A DNA stretch of 64,000 bases, taken from Arcuatula senhousia. Its lineage: Eukaryota > Mollusca > Bivalvia > Mytilida > Mytilidae. Below the pieces are notes generated by a model that saw only the letters and a program-made list of their open reading frames with translations, had not been told where the DNA came from and made no database searches. How positions within the stretch are numbered: the stretch's first letter is position 1; each line of letters opens with the position of its first letter. The stretch covers positions 16,671,001 through 16,735,000 of the forward strand of contig OZ020309.1 of assembly GCA_963971305.1 (NCBI GenBank), in the 5' to 3' direction. A program made the translations under genes and the position numbers. Positions 49,501-58,710 of the stretch are shown here, piece by piece.

Positions 49501-51269
49501 GTACAGACATTTTCGGAAAATATATATTTCAATTTTCAGTATGTAGAATTGCCCTATACTATTTCTTTTATACATTCTGTTTAAAATTCATGGTTCCCTG
49601 ACACCCTACTGGGATTACTTTGCATGATTCGTTTGAAGTGATATTATGATAATTAGTCCTTCCGTGCAAACCATCGCACCAAAGGGGCTTACTTATCGTT
49701 TTCTGTGTGTAAGACTTTATTCCCTTCTACAAACCACTGGCACAACAGGGGTTCACCTGCCGTTTCCTGTGTATGTTTGGTACCCCCGTGCAAACTATCG
49801 GCACCATAGGGGTTTAATATTGTTTCCTGTGTATTAGAAGTTGACATTTACCTGGTTGGAATGGGTTCTAGAACACTTTCTTTTAACGAAAATCAACCCC
49901 TTTGGTCCGCCAGTGTCGTTTGAACATTGAAGTGCGAAATGTTAATAAAATACCCTTTCTAATTAAAAAATTAAAAACATATAAAAACAATAAACTGTAG
50001 GAATCTTTTTTTTGTCTTGCAAATAATTATGTAGTTAATTAATTGTTTTTCCAACACTTCAAAAGCGAAAAAAAGTGGGAACTAAAACTCTTTAAACACA
50101 TTTTTAATTTGGGTTCTATTATTACAAAAACCCTGCACGATGTAGCACCACGCTTTGGCTGATTGATAATTATAAGAGAAAGGTAGTCAATGGAGTGAAC
50201 AGGTGATATTGACACCTGCTGATTAATTATACCGTATACTGATTAAGAAATTATTAAAACATGTGCCGGTCGAAATTCTTAAAATTGAGCTGTGGTGGGT
50301 GTGTCTAAAGGAGGAGGACCTTAATTGATCTATAATATCTGTCAATTATACCTGTAATTAACCAACTTGGCGTGGCAGATCGTTCATGGTTAATGATCGT
50401 AAAGGTTAATGATTTTAATTGACACCTGTGTATTCATCAAGCACTGAATTTATTGTCTCTAATATTTGAAAAAGGATTGAAAACTAGGGAAACTGTGTCA
50501 ATAAATATTTCAGATTATTTACTATTTGGAATTATAATTAATTATTTTAAAACAATTTAAGGTTTAAGTAGTCTATTTTTTTGCTATTTTGAAAAAAAAA
50601 ACACAAAAAAACGCGAGATTAAAAAAAAATATCAATGTCAAATTATTCATATTTCAAATCATTATTATGATCGACAACATCGGTCTTATGTTACAAATAT
50701 CGTCATTTGGTTAATGTATCTATCATTGGAGATGTGACGTCACATCTCCAATTGAGCTATCCCATAATTCATCATTGTTCATAGCATGGATGCGCCCATA
50801 GGGTCTTGTGTATTGGAATAAAATTACGAATATCCTTCTTAATATATCATTTTCAATGCCCAAACCCGGCATGATGCCTACTCTCATTGTAATAAATCAA
50901 ATAAACTAATAACTCAAAAATCGCGAACTTACACTTTAACGGTCTTGACTTGTTTCTGACATTTTGAAAGAAATGACGGGTTGAACTGACTTTACTAATT
51001 GTAAGCAATGTTTATAAAAATCTATTATTATATCATAATTTAAAGTTAAAACAAGATCAGAATGTTTTCTTCTGCACCTATAATAAAATGAAAAAAAAAT
51101 CATATAACAAATATTTTCACATTTCCATTCTATTTCAGAGAAACACCTTGTCACCCCTCCAGATATAGAGAATGCATTCCAGATCAAACATCTCCTTAAC
51201 AGCTACGACAGCTTTGAGGATTATTTTGTAACATTGTTCCCTCATCTTTACTTGGAAACATGGGAAACG
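37545..51269 (+). CDS. Senataxin-like protein, N-terminal 1766 residues (3' part beyond the window)
   Basis: Exons 37545-41184, 46871-48168, 48594-48822 and 51139-51269 join in phase (1, 0, 1, 0). The ATG lies in ACCATGG, with an in-frame TGA 6 nt upstream, so exon 1 cannot extend in frame. Residues 1-1213 are acidic and disordered, with 18 copies of a Y-x-A-x-T-[QL]-like motif (about 38868-40520). Exon 2 is Lys/Ser-rich with KSHDKSSSDK repeats, then LGKKKKLNVQFRLP and RKKYKEENLQSYIKAHFPNG. Exons 3-4 are ordered: ISIEDLDYFFLKVLKW and YDSFEDYFVTLFPHLYLETW, close to the block just before the helicase core of senataxin/Sen1 RNA-DNA helicases. No helicase motif is seen, so the core should lie to the right of the window or was lost. 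Role if intact: nuclear R-loop resolution (family knowledge). The usual senataxin N-terminal helical domain is absent, and joining exon 1 to exon 2 rests on phase and splice sites. Confidence 0.62.
38868..40520 (+). repeat. Coding array of Y-x-A-x-T-[QL] motifs
   Basis: Eighteen short copies, such as YNAPTQVV, YSAQTQV, YGAATQV, YNAETLAM and YGLATQV, are spaced 20-110 residues apart and usually follow an acidic SD/ED/DD stretch. Fifteen have TQ and three have TL. TQ is the minimal ATM/ATR phosphorylation site; a cluster of this size suggests a phospho-regulated docking array (inference). DNA copies are diverged, so this is not a recent minisatellite. Confidence 0.85.
41765..43411 (+). repeat. 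AGCTCAC hairpin-headed element with a doubled head
   Basis: Two heads, AGCTCAC-ct-GACCC, loop GAA, GGGTC-at-GTGAGCT, lie at 41769-41799 and 41852-41882. Each is followed by TATTGCCATCACTT and a CGTCCGTCGTC tract. The body has about 500-bp units starting near 41948, 42449 and 42949 (CTGACACCATAAG, CCAAACTTGG, ATCGTTTGGATTTTTGATTC, AACATAGGGGTAAATTGCAG). It ends CAGGTGAGCGATTC plus AGGCTCCTAGGAGCCT (43389-43404) and CTTGTTT. Confidence 0.85.
43412..44360 (+). repeat. Headless continuation of the AGCTCAC family
   Basis: Directly after the tail at 43411 two more body units begin (near 43412 and 43919) without a head. They run to the next head at 44365 without a tail. This is either a second truncated element or the rest of an element into which the first was inserted. 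Confidence 0.65.
44361..45932 (+). repeat. AGCTCAC element, second body type with ~165-bp units
   Basis: Head AGCTCAC-tt-GACC, loop CGAAA, GGTC-at-GTGAGCT (44365-44395), then CGTCGTCCGTTAACTTTTC. The body has about seven diverged units of TTGCAGATAGAGATTAGCTG, TTGCTTGCTTAAATGTTCAG, GGGGTTACGGCCCCTGAAAA. Tail GACCAGGTGAGCGATTC and AGGCTCCTGGGAGCCT (45910-45925). Head and tail match the 41765 element but the body differs, so ends are more conserved than interiors. Confidence 0.8.
47090..47395 (+). repeat. Coding minisatellite (KSHDKSSSDK units)
   Basis: About ten repeats of roughly 30-36 bp (AAATCTTCAAGTGATAAAAA plus GTCACATGAC) sit inside exon 2 of the senataxin-like gene and stay in frame. 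They encode a basic, serine-rich disordered tract. Length is likely to vary between individuals. Confidence 0.85.
49116..50935. mobile_element. 1.8-kb TIR element in an intron
   Basis: AGTGTAAGTTCGCGATTTTT (49116-49135) is exactly inverted at 50916-50935. The interior has three tandem units of about 60 bp near 49660-49840 (TGCAAAC.ATCG, CACCA.AGGGG, TTTCCTGTGTAT) and a 28-bp palindrome at 50725-50752. Open stretches are short (longest about 92 codons) and match no transposase I know, so it appears non-autonomous. It fills most of the 48823-51138 intron of the senataxin-like gene. Confidence 0.8.
50725..50752. repeat. 28-bp perfect palindrome with a TGACGTCA core
   Basis: The half-site ATTGGAGATGTGAC is followed by its exact inverse, giving TGACGTCA at the centre (the CRE consensus) and ATTGG/CCAAT at the ends. 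It lies near the right end of the TIR element. Whether it binds CREB-type factors or is only structural is unknown. Confidence 0.85.
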
Positions 51270-51835
51270 GTAGGGTTATTGGTGTAGTGATAATTAGGTG
51301 TCACAACAAAATTTACACAAAGTCAAGCTTACAACACCAAAAAGGTAAAATTACAAAATCAAACTTTCTTACAAATACAAATTTTGAAAATCCAAAACAA
51401 TGAATACAAATACAGGCTAACACAACAACAAAAAATCAAGCTTTCAAAATGTTGTATTTAAGATTTGATTTACAGAATCCATATGTACTTATTTTTTTTA
51501 AATGTTAATATTCTTGACTTAGTCTTTTATGTCTTTGTTTTGCTTGATTATACATGTATTTCTAATATAAATGTGTATTAAAATCCTTTTATTAAGGTAG
51601 ATGGGGTTTCTATTACTGAGCATCTTTTATGCACATCTATCACAACTTTAAATTTAATTATGCTAGCTTTTCTAATTGATTTCTATTATAAAGCTTGGTA
51701 AACATCAATACTGAATATTACAACAAAAATTTGGACAAATTACACCTTATTTGCGAATTTCAATACTTTCCCCTTACTTTTTAAGGGGAGATAATTTGTG
51801 TAGAAATAATAGGGATAAAACACATTTTCCACTTT

Positions 51836-54330
51836 TTATACCACCGCAAATTTTTTGCGATCGTATTATGTTATGGCGATGTCGTTGGCGTTGGCGTTGG
51901 CGTCGTCGTCTGTAGACACTTTGGTTTCCGTGCGATAACTTTAGTTGCAATTAACCAATTGTTATAAAATTTTGATATGATGTTTATAACCACTAAAGGA
52001 AGGTTGGTATTGCATTTGGGGTATCTGGCCCCTACCCTTTTAGAAAAAAGGGCCAAAAGGGGCTAAAACGGGTGTATTGACAAAAAGTCTGTAGAATGTT
52101 GAATTTTCATCCAATTTTGATCATTCTTTTTTAATTGTATTCCTCAATAAATTCTGTCAACAAAATGTAACAACACCTTTGATGTATCTTGTACCGTTAC
52201 ATTGCTATAAGGGGTCAAAAAGAGGCCACACCCAAAAAATCGACTTTTTAGCTCACCTGGCCAAAGGCCATGTGAGCTATTGTCATCACTTGGCGTCCGT
52301 CGTCGTCGTCCGTCGTTTTCGTCGTCGTCCGTCGTCGTCGTCCGTCGTCGTCGTTAACTTTTCTTCAAACTTCTTCTCCTCTGAAATGGCTGCACAGATT
52401 CAAACCAAATTTGGTCTGGTGGTACTTTAGGGTATCCCCCACAGAACAGATGTGGGGATTTTTGATTCGTCGAAAAACATGGCCGCTGTTGCTAAAAATA
52501 GACCAGGGGGGTCAGACTACTGTTTTTGGCTTGTAAATCAAAAAGTATAAGAGATAGATGAAATCTGATGCCACGCTGCTGCTTCAGCATCAAAAGCTCT
52601 ACAAAAGTCTCCATTGAGTCGAAGTTGTCAGATAACCCCTTATGGGAGTTACGGCCCCTTAAAGGTGAAAAATAGCATTTTTCATGTTTTTGGCCTATGG
52701 AATGAAAACTATTGCAGATAGAGAGAAGCTGTTGCTTGCTTAAATGTTCAGCTCATTTAGCTCTACAAAAGTCTCCTTAAGGTCAAAGTTGTCAGATGAC
52801 CCCTTATAGGGGTTATGGCCCCTTAAAGGCAAAAAATAGAGTTTTTGGCCTATAGAATGAAAACTATGGCAGATAGAGAAAAGCTGTTGCTTGCTTAAAT
52901 GTTTAGCTCGTTTAGCTCTACACAAGCCTCCATAGGGTCAAAGTTGTCAGATGACCCCTTATAGGGGTTACGACCCCTTATAGGGGTTACGACCCCTTAA
53001 AGGCAAAAAATAGTGTTTTTGGCCTATAGAATGAAAACTATTGCAGATAGAGAAAAGCTGTTGCTTGCTTAAATGTTCAGCTCATTTAGCTCTACTAAAG
53101 TCTCCATAGGGTCAAAGTTGTCAGATGACCCCTTATAGGGGTTATGGCCCCTTAAAGGCAAAATATAGTGTTTTTGGCCTATGGAATGAAAACTATTGCA
53201 GAAAGAGAAAAGTTGTTGCTTGCTTAAATGTTCAGCTTAATTAGCTCTACAAAAGTCTTTTTAGGGTCGAAGTTGTCAGATGACCCCTTTAAGGGGTTAT
53301 GGCCCTTTAAAGGTGAAAAATAGTGTTTTTTGCTTTGGAATGAAAACTATTGCAGATAGAAAAAAGCTTTTTATTGCTTAAACATTCAGCTCATTTAGCT
53401 ATACAAAAATCTTCAAAGGGTTGACATTAAGACCAGGTGAGCGATTCAGGCTCCTGGGAGCCTCTTGTTTATTTATGGTCCAATTTTCAAAATCTTTTTT
53501 TCATTGGAATCCTTGTAAAAATCCCTGCCTGTGTTTTTCAATCAGATTTGCAATATCTCATACCGTTTTCGAGAAATAAGGGGTCAAAGGGGCCAAAAAC
53601 GCCATTTATAAAAGTTTGTCCAGGCAAATAGTTTTTTTACCAATATTAAGTTGTATTGGGCCAGCCAAATGTTATGAAGTTTAAATATGATGATTATATC
53701 CACAAAAGGAATGTTGGTTTTGTATCTGGGGTTTGTGGCCCCTACTGTTTTAGAAAAAAGGGCCAATGGGGCTAAAACAGGTGAATTGACAAAACTGTTG
53801 TAGAATGTTCATTATTCGTTCAATTTTGAAAATTCTTTTTTTGTTGAAGTGCTCATAAAATTCTGTCTGCTAAATGTGTCAATGATTTTGATATGTATTT
53901 CACCATTACATTGCTACAGGGGGCTAAAGACAGACCACGCCCATAAAATCAACTTTTTTATTTTTTGTCCAATTTTCAAAATCTTTTTTTATTGGAATCC
54001 TTGTGAAAATCCCTGGCTGCGGTTTTCAATCAGATTTGCAATATCTCTTACCGTTTTAGAGAAATTAGGGGTCAAAGGGGCCAAAAACACCAATTTTAAA
54101 AGTTGTCAAGGCAAATAGTTTTATACTTAAAATTAAGTTGTATTTAATATATATATGTGTGAAAAATGCATTTTTAAGTCCACCACAGGATGCATGTGTC
54201 AAAAAGCTTTGTAAGTCCACCATGGGCTTCATGTGACCAAAGCAATGGACTATCCATATTAGGCCTCCAATGTACAGAGTTAAACTTGTTGCGGTCCTAT
54301 CATGCTGCGCTCGGCGTAGCTTTTTATTTA
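51836..54330 (+). repeat. ACCGC-type hairpin-headed element, interrupted
   Basis: Head ATACcacCGCAAA, TTTTTTGCGatcGTAT at about 51840-51868, then a GGCGTT/GTC tract and ATAACTTTAGTTGCAATTAA. The end TGTTGCGGTCCTATCATGCT, GCGCTCGGCG, TAGCTTTTTATTT closely matches the end of the 13871-16186 element. The body phrases (GGGGCCAAAAACGCC, GTCCAATTTTCAAAATC) are repeated. It is split by an AGCTCAC element at 52247-53470; the text before and after that insert joins up as in its second internal unit near 53928-53990. Confidence 0.75.
52247..53470 (+). repeat. AGCTCAC hairpin-headed element, nested, with changed stem
   Basis: Head AGCTCAC-ct-GGCC, loop AAA, GGCC-at-GTGAGCT (52250-52278), followed by TATTGTCATCACTTGGCGTC and a CGTC-rich tract. 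About five 165-bp units follow, with the tail CCAGGTGAGCGATTC and AGGCTCCTGGGAGCCT (53448-53463). It interrupts the 51836 element, so it is the younger of the two. The stem differs from the 41769 head by paired changes. Confidence 0.82.
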
Positions 54331-54355
54331 CAAAAATTTTGATGGTGAACTTAAT

Positions 54356-54920
54356 TTTTGTCTCGCCTGCGACGAATGTCGCAAAAGGCGAGACTTAGGT
54401 ACGGTGATTCCGGCGGCGTCCACAATTGGTTAAAATTTTTGCTTAAGTCTGTTTTGTGTGAACTAGTTATGTTTGGTATGCAGTTGCATCAGCATCAGTA
54501 CAGATCAGTTTTAAAAGGATTTCACCTGTATGCTCCTGCAGTCATGGTCTACATACATGTACTTTGAAATTTTACACTGATTTGGCCAAGGTTAACCTTT
54601 TTTCTTACATCTTTTTAACATGAAGCAGTTATGGTACATCATTGATATTGGGTATGCACTTGCATTAGCATCAGTACAGATCAATTTCAAAAGTATTTTA
54701 TCTGTATGATCCTGCAGTCACAGTCTACTGACTTTGAGATTTTACACTTTTTAACTTTTTACTTATGTCATGAGTGTTTTATATAAAGCAGTTATGGTTC
54801 ACCATTTATATTTGGTATCCAGCTGCCTAAGCATCAGTTAAGATCAGTTTAAGGAGGATTTTTACTTCATTTTATACTGTGTCCAGTTGTGACAGGCGAG
54901 ACATGTCTCTGTGTTAACAG
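54356..54920 (+). repeat. GTCTCGCC hairpin-headed element, second body type
   Basis: Head GTCTCGCCT-GCGAC, loop GAAT, GTCGC-aaaa-GGCGAGAC (54360-54394), then TTAGGTACGGTGATTCCGG. Three units contain TTTGGTATGCAGTTGCATCA and GATCAGTTTTAAAAGGATTT. The end GACAGGCGAGACATGTC, TCTGTGTTAAC inverts the start. Same outer stem and same ends as the 33921 element, but a different inner stem and body. Confidence 0.78.
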
Positions 54921-54924
54921 TTTA

Positions 54925-55473
54925 TTAGCTATTGCCATCACTTGGGATCCGTCATCGTGGTCATCATCTGTCATCCGTTCAAAAATCTTCTCCTCAACAG
55001 AATTTAATGAAACTTGGTATGATTGATCCTTAGGGTGTCCTGCACAACAGTTGTGTTTAGATTTTTGATCCTTTATAAAACATGGCTGCTGTTGCTAAAA
55101 ATAGACCAGGGGGGTCAGACAACTGTTTTTGGCCTGTAAATAAGAAAGCATAAGAGATAAAGAAAATCTGATGCAACCTTACCTCTTCAGCATCAAAAGC
55201 TCTTCAAAGGTCTTCCTTGACTAGAAGCTGTCAGATAACTCCTTATAGGGGTTATTTGCCTTTTAAGGTCAAAAATAGCTTTTTTCATGTTTTTGCCCCA
55301 TAGAATGAAAACTGTTGCAGATAGAAAAAAGTTGTTGCTTGCTTAAACATTCAGCTCTTTTAGCTCTACAGAAGTCTCCATTTGGTCGACATTGTAAGAT
55401 GACCCCTTATTGAAGATCCTTATGGCTTATTACCAAATGAGCGATTTTAGACTCCTGGGAGCCTTTTGTTGTA
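54925..55473 (+). repeat. AGCTCAC-family element lacking the head
   Basis: It begins at TAGCTATTGCCATCACTTGG, the sequence that normally follows the head, and continues with AACTTGGTATGATTGATCC, AACATGGCTGCTGTTGCTAA and one to two 165-bp-type units. A decayed tail GAGCGATTTTAGACTCCTGG, GAGCC ends it. It starts right after the previous element, which may have removed its head. Confidence 0.65.
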
Positions 55474-56308
55474 TGACAGAATCTAATTTGAACGTCAGGA
55501 ATATTTAAAAATGCAACATTTAAGAGTTATTGCAGACTTGTTTTTATTTTAAACTAAATATTATTTTCCTAAATATAACAGGTCGAAGATTTTACCTTTT
55601 AAGGATAATGTTTTCGTCAAACTTTCAACCAATAGTTTTTGAGATAGTATAAATAAATACGATCGCCAACACGTGCTTTTTATGAAAAAATTTAATAAAA
55701 CATGACTCGCAAAACAAATCTTTAAAATGAGCGGTGAAAAAATTGGTTGTTGTATTTGTATTAATGTCATATTAAAAATAAATGAAAATTTAAAGAAGTT
55801 AAATTGTAGTTTATACATGTAAGAAGTAATCTAGTAACCTTTATGTCCCCCTTTTTTCCCATGATATGGGAGACCCCAAATGGTGCCCCAATGGGTATGA
55901 TAACACTGACCAATCAAATTGTAAGACGAGAAGACGCCAAAATTCACAAAGAAAGAAAGGACAGTTGCGCGTTTTCCAGCATCCAGTAAAGACCAAAATT
56001 TTAATTCTACCGTTTTCAACTTATAATACGTTTATATTTCTTATTATTTATTTACTTCGCTTTGTTTTACAAGGAACATTGCACAGCACGTTTAGTTTAT
56101 ATACTGTTCCTGATTTTGTGACCGTTTTCCGATCAAAGGATTTATATTTTGGACATATACACTAACGTATTATATTTACGTTCATTCGTTTTTGTATGCG
56201 GTAAGGATAGACTTTATCTTGTTTTCTTTCTCAAGAAGAATATTGAATAATTTCAGTCAACCGTTAGTTTCATTCAAAAAAACTTTATTATCAAGAACAT
56301 CAGGCAGC
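55474..56308 (+). other. Spacer and probable 5' region of the DIRS-like element
   Basis: AT-rich. The gag-like frame is open from about 56192 but the likely start is the ATG at 56309. No long terminal repeat or inverted end could be recognised, so the left border of the retroelement is not defined. No exon of the senataxin-like gene was seen. Confidence 0.35.
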
Positions 56309-57742
56309 ATGGGCCCGACACGGTCAGACAAGAGAAATCCACGTTCTCAATACGATCCCCAATTGTTAGAAAATTGGACAGTCGAGCGCTTGAAACAGGA
56401 GTGTCGCAGGAAAAATATTCGTTTTCCTGCTAATGCACGCAGAATGGCGTTGGTACGGCTGTTAAAAACACCAGCACAAAGTATTTCGGAGAGCAATGCC
56501 ATGTCCATATTAGGAGATGTGTGCGCGGTGGACGTCGATACAGAGGGATCAAGTATCACGCATGCGCAGTACGACGGGAATAGTGCGCGATCCCATGATT
56601 CAACATCGCCTACACCGGATGTAAACAATGATCAGCTGGATCGTCAAAATAGAACTTTGATCGATGTAGTGTCGAGTCTAACTTCGACAGTCCAGGCTCT
56701 ACAATCAAACATGAAAAACCTGACACATACTGTGAACGGACTCGTTGGCGAAAGAAGAATTAATGGAAATAATGCTCCTCAAGCATCAGCCATTGACAGT
56801 CGGAGAATGGAATCGAACGTTCTACAAGATCGTCCTGGGACCGGCATCGGAGATGTGATCGGCGGCGAGTTCAACTTAGAAACAGCGTATCGATCTTTTA
56901 ACAACACCATGCCGTCAGCAGCAGCAGGTAGCGAAGCACAACTGAGTAGGATGTCTACGGTTGTAAGAACAACCCATGGGTTTTCTGCAGAATCACTGCC
57001 GTTCGTTGAGTCCATCTCCCCCCAACTACGGAAGAGCATAGTGGCAGGTAATGATATTAATTTAGCTGCCTTATTAGTTCCGTATTATACGGGTTCGGGT
57101 ATTAATGAGGCATACAGCTCCGTGAATAATGATGAAAAAGCTCCTAAACACGATTCTAGGATAAACAGGAATTTATCAATTGGAGAATTTATCCAAGCTT
57201 TTGGAATTTATAAGAATGTAATGTGTGAGGTTTTTCCACATAGGAGAAAGGAGCTGGATGCCTACGAAAGAGATGTCATTGACATGGCATACAGGTATCC
57301 AGGCCAAGGGTATTACGAATACCACAAAAAGTTTGCGGCAGAGGCTGCGGCTCATCTTAAATTTAACAATGTGGTCATTGATTGGTCAATTCGAAATAAT
57401 CGTCTTTTTTGTAATATTTTTTCAAGTGCTAGGCCTATTGTCTGTAGCAATTGTAATAGCCCATTTCACAATACTATAAGTTGCAACCAAAGAATGTACA
57501 ACTCGCAATATTTTAATAAGAGTAGAGGAAGTGAGCAAGACTTGTATGGAAGGGAGAGAGTGTTTCACATGGGTCGAGAGGTTTGTAATAATTTTAATGG
57601 GATGAAAGGTTGTTCAAATGTCAGATGTAGAAATGCACATGTGTGCTTGATTTGTAAAGGTGACCATTCCAAAATGTTATGTTCAAAAAACGAGATGCAG
57701 GCCCCACACAAAACTGGGGCCATGAGTCAGAGAAAAATGTAA
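56309..57742 (+). CDS. DIRS-like retroelement gag-type protein (477 aa)
   Basis: Residues 19-53 form a SAP-type motif (NWTVERLKQECRRKNIRF, then RRMALVRLLK). A predicted coiled coil spans about 111-151 (LIDVVSSLTSTVQALQSNMK). A central block, GEFIQAFGIYKNV with EVFPHRRKELDAYERD and GYYEYHKKFAAEA, is typical of the first protein of invertebrate DIRS/Ngaro-type retroelements (recognised by eye). From residue 379 come three Cys/His clusters: CX2CX4HX4C (CSNCNSPFHNTISC), CX8CX4CX3H and CX2CX3HX4C. These are nucleic-acid-binding knuckles. The frame is intact, unlike the RT frame that follows. The start at 56309 was preferred because the conserved region begins soon after; an upstream ATG at 56192 is also open. 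Confidence 0.75.
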   Translation: MGPTRSDKRNPRSQYDPQLLENWTVERLKQECRRKNIRFPANARRMALVRLLKTPAQSISESNAMSILGDVCAVDVDTEGSSITHAQYDGNSARSHDSTSPTPDVNNDQLDRQNRTLIDVVSSLTSTVQALQSNMKNLTHTVNGLVGERRINGNNAPQASAIDSRRMESNVLQDRPGTGIGDVIGGEFNLETAYRSFNNTMPSAAAGSEAQLSRMSTVVRTTHGFSAESLPFVESISPQLRKSIVAGNDINLAALLVPYYTGSGINEAYSSVNNDEKAPKHDSRINRNLSIGEFIQAFGIYKNVMCEVFPHRRKELDAYERDVIDMAYRYPGQGYYEYHKKFAAEAAAHLKFNNVVIDWSIRNNRLFCNIFSSARPIVCSNCNSPFHNTISCNQRMYNSQYFNKSRGSEQDLYGRERVFHMGREVCNNFNGMKGCSNVRCRNAHVCLICKGDHSKMLCSKNEMQAPHKTGAMSQRKM

Positions 57743-58327
57743 TAGTGGGAAATGATTTTAATTTTCAAAGTGTCTATACACCGGTCAATATAGAACGACT
57801 AGAACATGAATTGCAAAATTTTCCAGATCTAGAATTCAAAAAATATCTTTTAGATGGTCTTAAACATGGTTTTCATACAGGCATAAGTGAATTGCCATCT
57901 AATAATTTCATTTGTAAAAACTTAAGATCAGCAACTATACAGCCGGAAAGTGTTTCTTGTTTAGTAAATGAAGAATTAAGAAAAGGTTTTTTATTAGGTC
58001 CTTTTGATGATATTCCTTTTGACTCATTTAGAATAAACCCTATCGGTGTTGCAGAAGGGAAATATAGTAAAAAGAAAAGATTAATTGTTGATTTATCAGC
58101 ACCACATGAAGATCCAGACAATTTAAGTCTTAATGAGCTTATTGATAAAGAAAATTTTTCACTTAATTATGTAACAATAGATGATGCAATCAGTATTATT
58201 AAAAAACTGGGTCCTAAAGCTTGGCTTATAAAAACAGATATCACAGATGCTTTCAAAATAATCCCTATCAAGAAAGAACTTTGGCCTTATCATGGAATAA
58301 AGTGGGATTACAAATATTATTTTTTTT
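57679..58327 (+). pseudogene. DIRS-like reverse transcriptase, truncated by an insertion
   Basis: This frame overlaps the gag-type frame by about 60 nt, so frameshifting or a separate start is likely. It shows DSFRINPIGVAEGKYSKKKR, then LIVDLSAPHEDPDNLSLN and WLIKTDITDAFKIIPI, the last being RT motif A with its Asp. Soon after, at KYYFF, it runs into a hairpin repeat (58328) and the frame is lost. The YxDD motif, RNase H and any tyrosine recombinase are therefore missing on this side. Whether the remainder continues beyond the satellite cannot be seen. The remaining sequence is well preserved, so the break looks fairly recent. Confidence 0.8.
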
Positions 58328-58376
58328 ATGTCCCCGAACACGAAGTGTCGGGGACATATTGTTTTTGCTCGGTTTC

Positions 58377-58410
<34 letters not shown>

Positions 58411-58710
58411 GTCCCCGAACACGAAGTGTCGGGGACATATTGTTTTTGCTCGGTTTCTTATTATTATTAAGTCGCCCAAAACAAAGTTTGGGAGACTTAT
58501 TGTTTTTGCACCGTTTCTTATTATTAAGTCGCCCAAAACAAAGTTTGGGAGACTTATTGTTTTTGCACCGTTTCTTATTATTATTATTATTAAGTCGCCC
58601 AAAACAAAGTTTGGGAGACTTATTGTTTTTGCACCGTTTCTTATTATTAAGTCGCCCAAAACATAGTTTTGGGGACTTATTGTTTTTGCACCGTTTCTTA
58701 TTATTATTAT
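58328..58710 (+). repeat. Row of hairpin head modules with TTA microsatellite spacers
   Basis: Two ATGTCCCCG heads (58328-58357, 58409-58438) and four TAAGTCGCCCA heads (58468, 58525, 58591, 58648) each carry the same short follow-on, TATTGTTTTTGC plus TCGG or ACCG and TTTC, then (TTA)n. A seventh head of a related type begins the satellite at 58711. Spacing is about 57-81 bp. All are in the same orientation. They look like head-only derivatives stacked one after another in TTA tracts. Confidence 0.85.
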
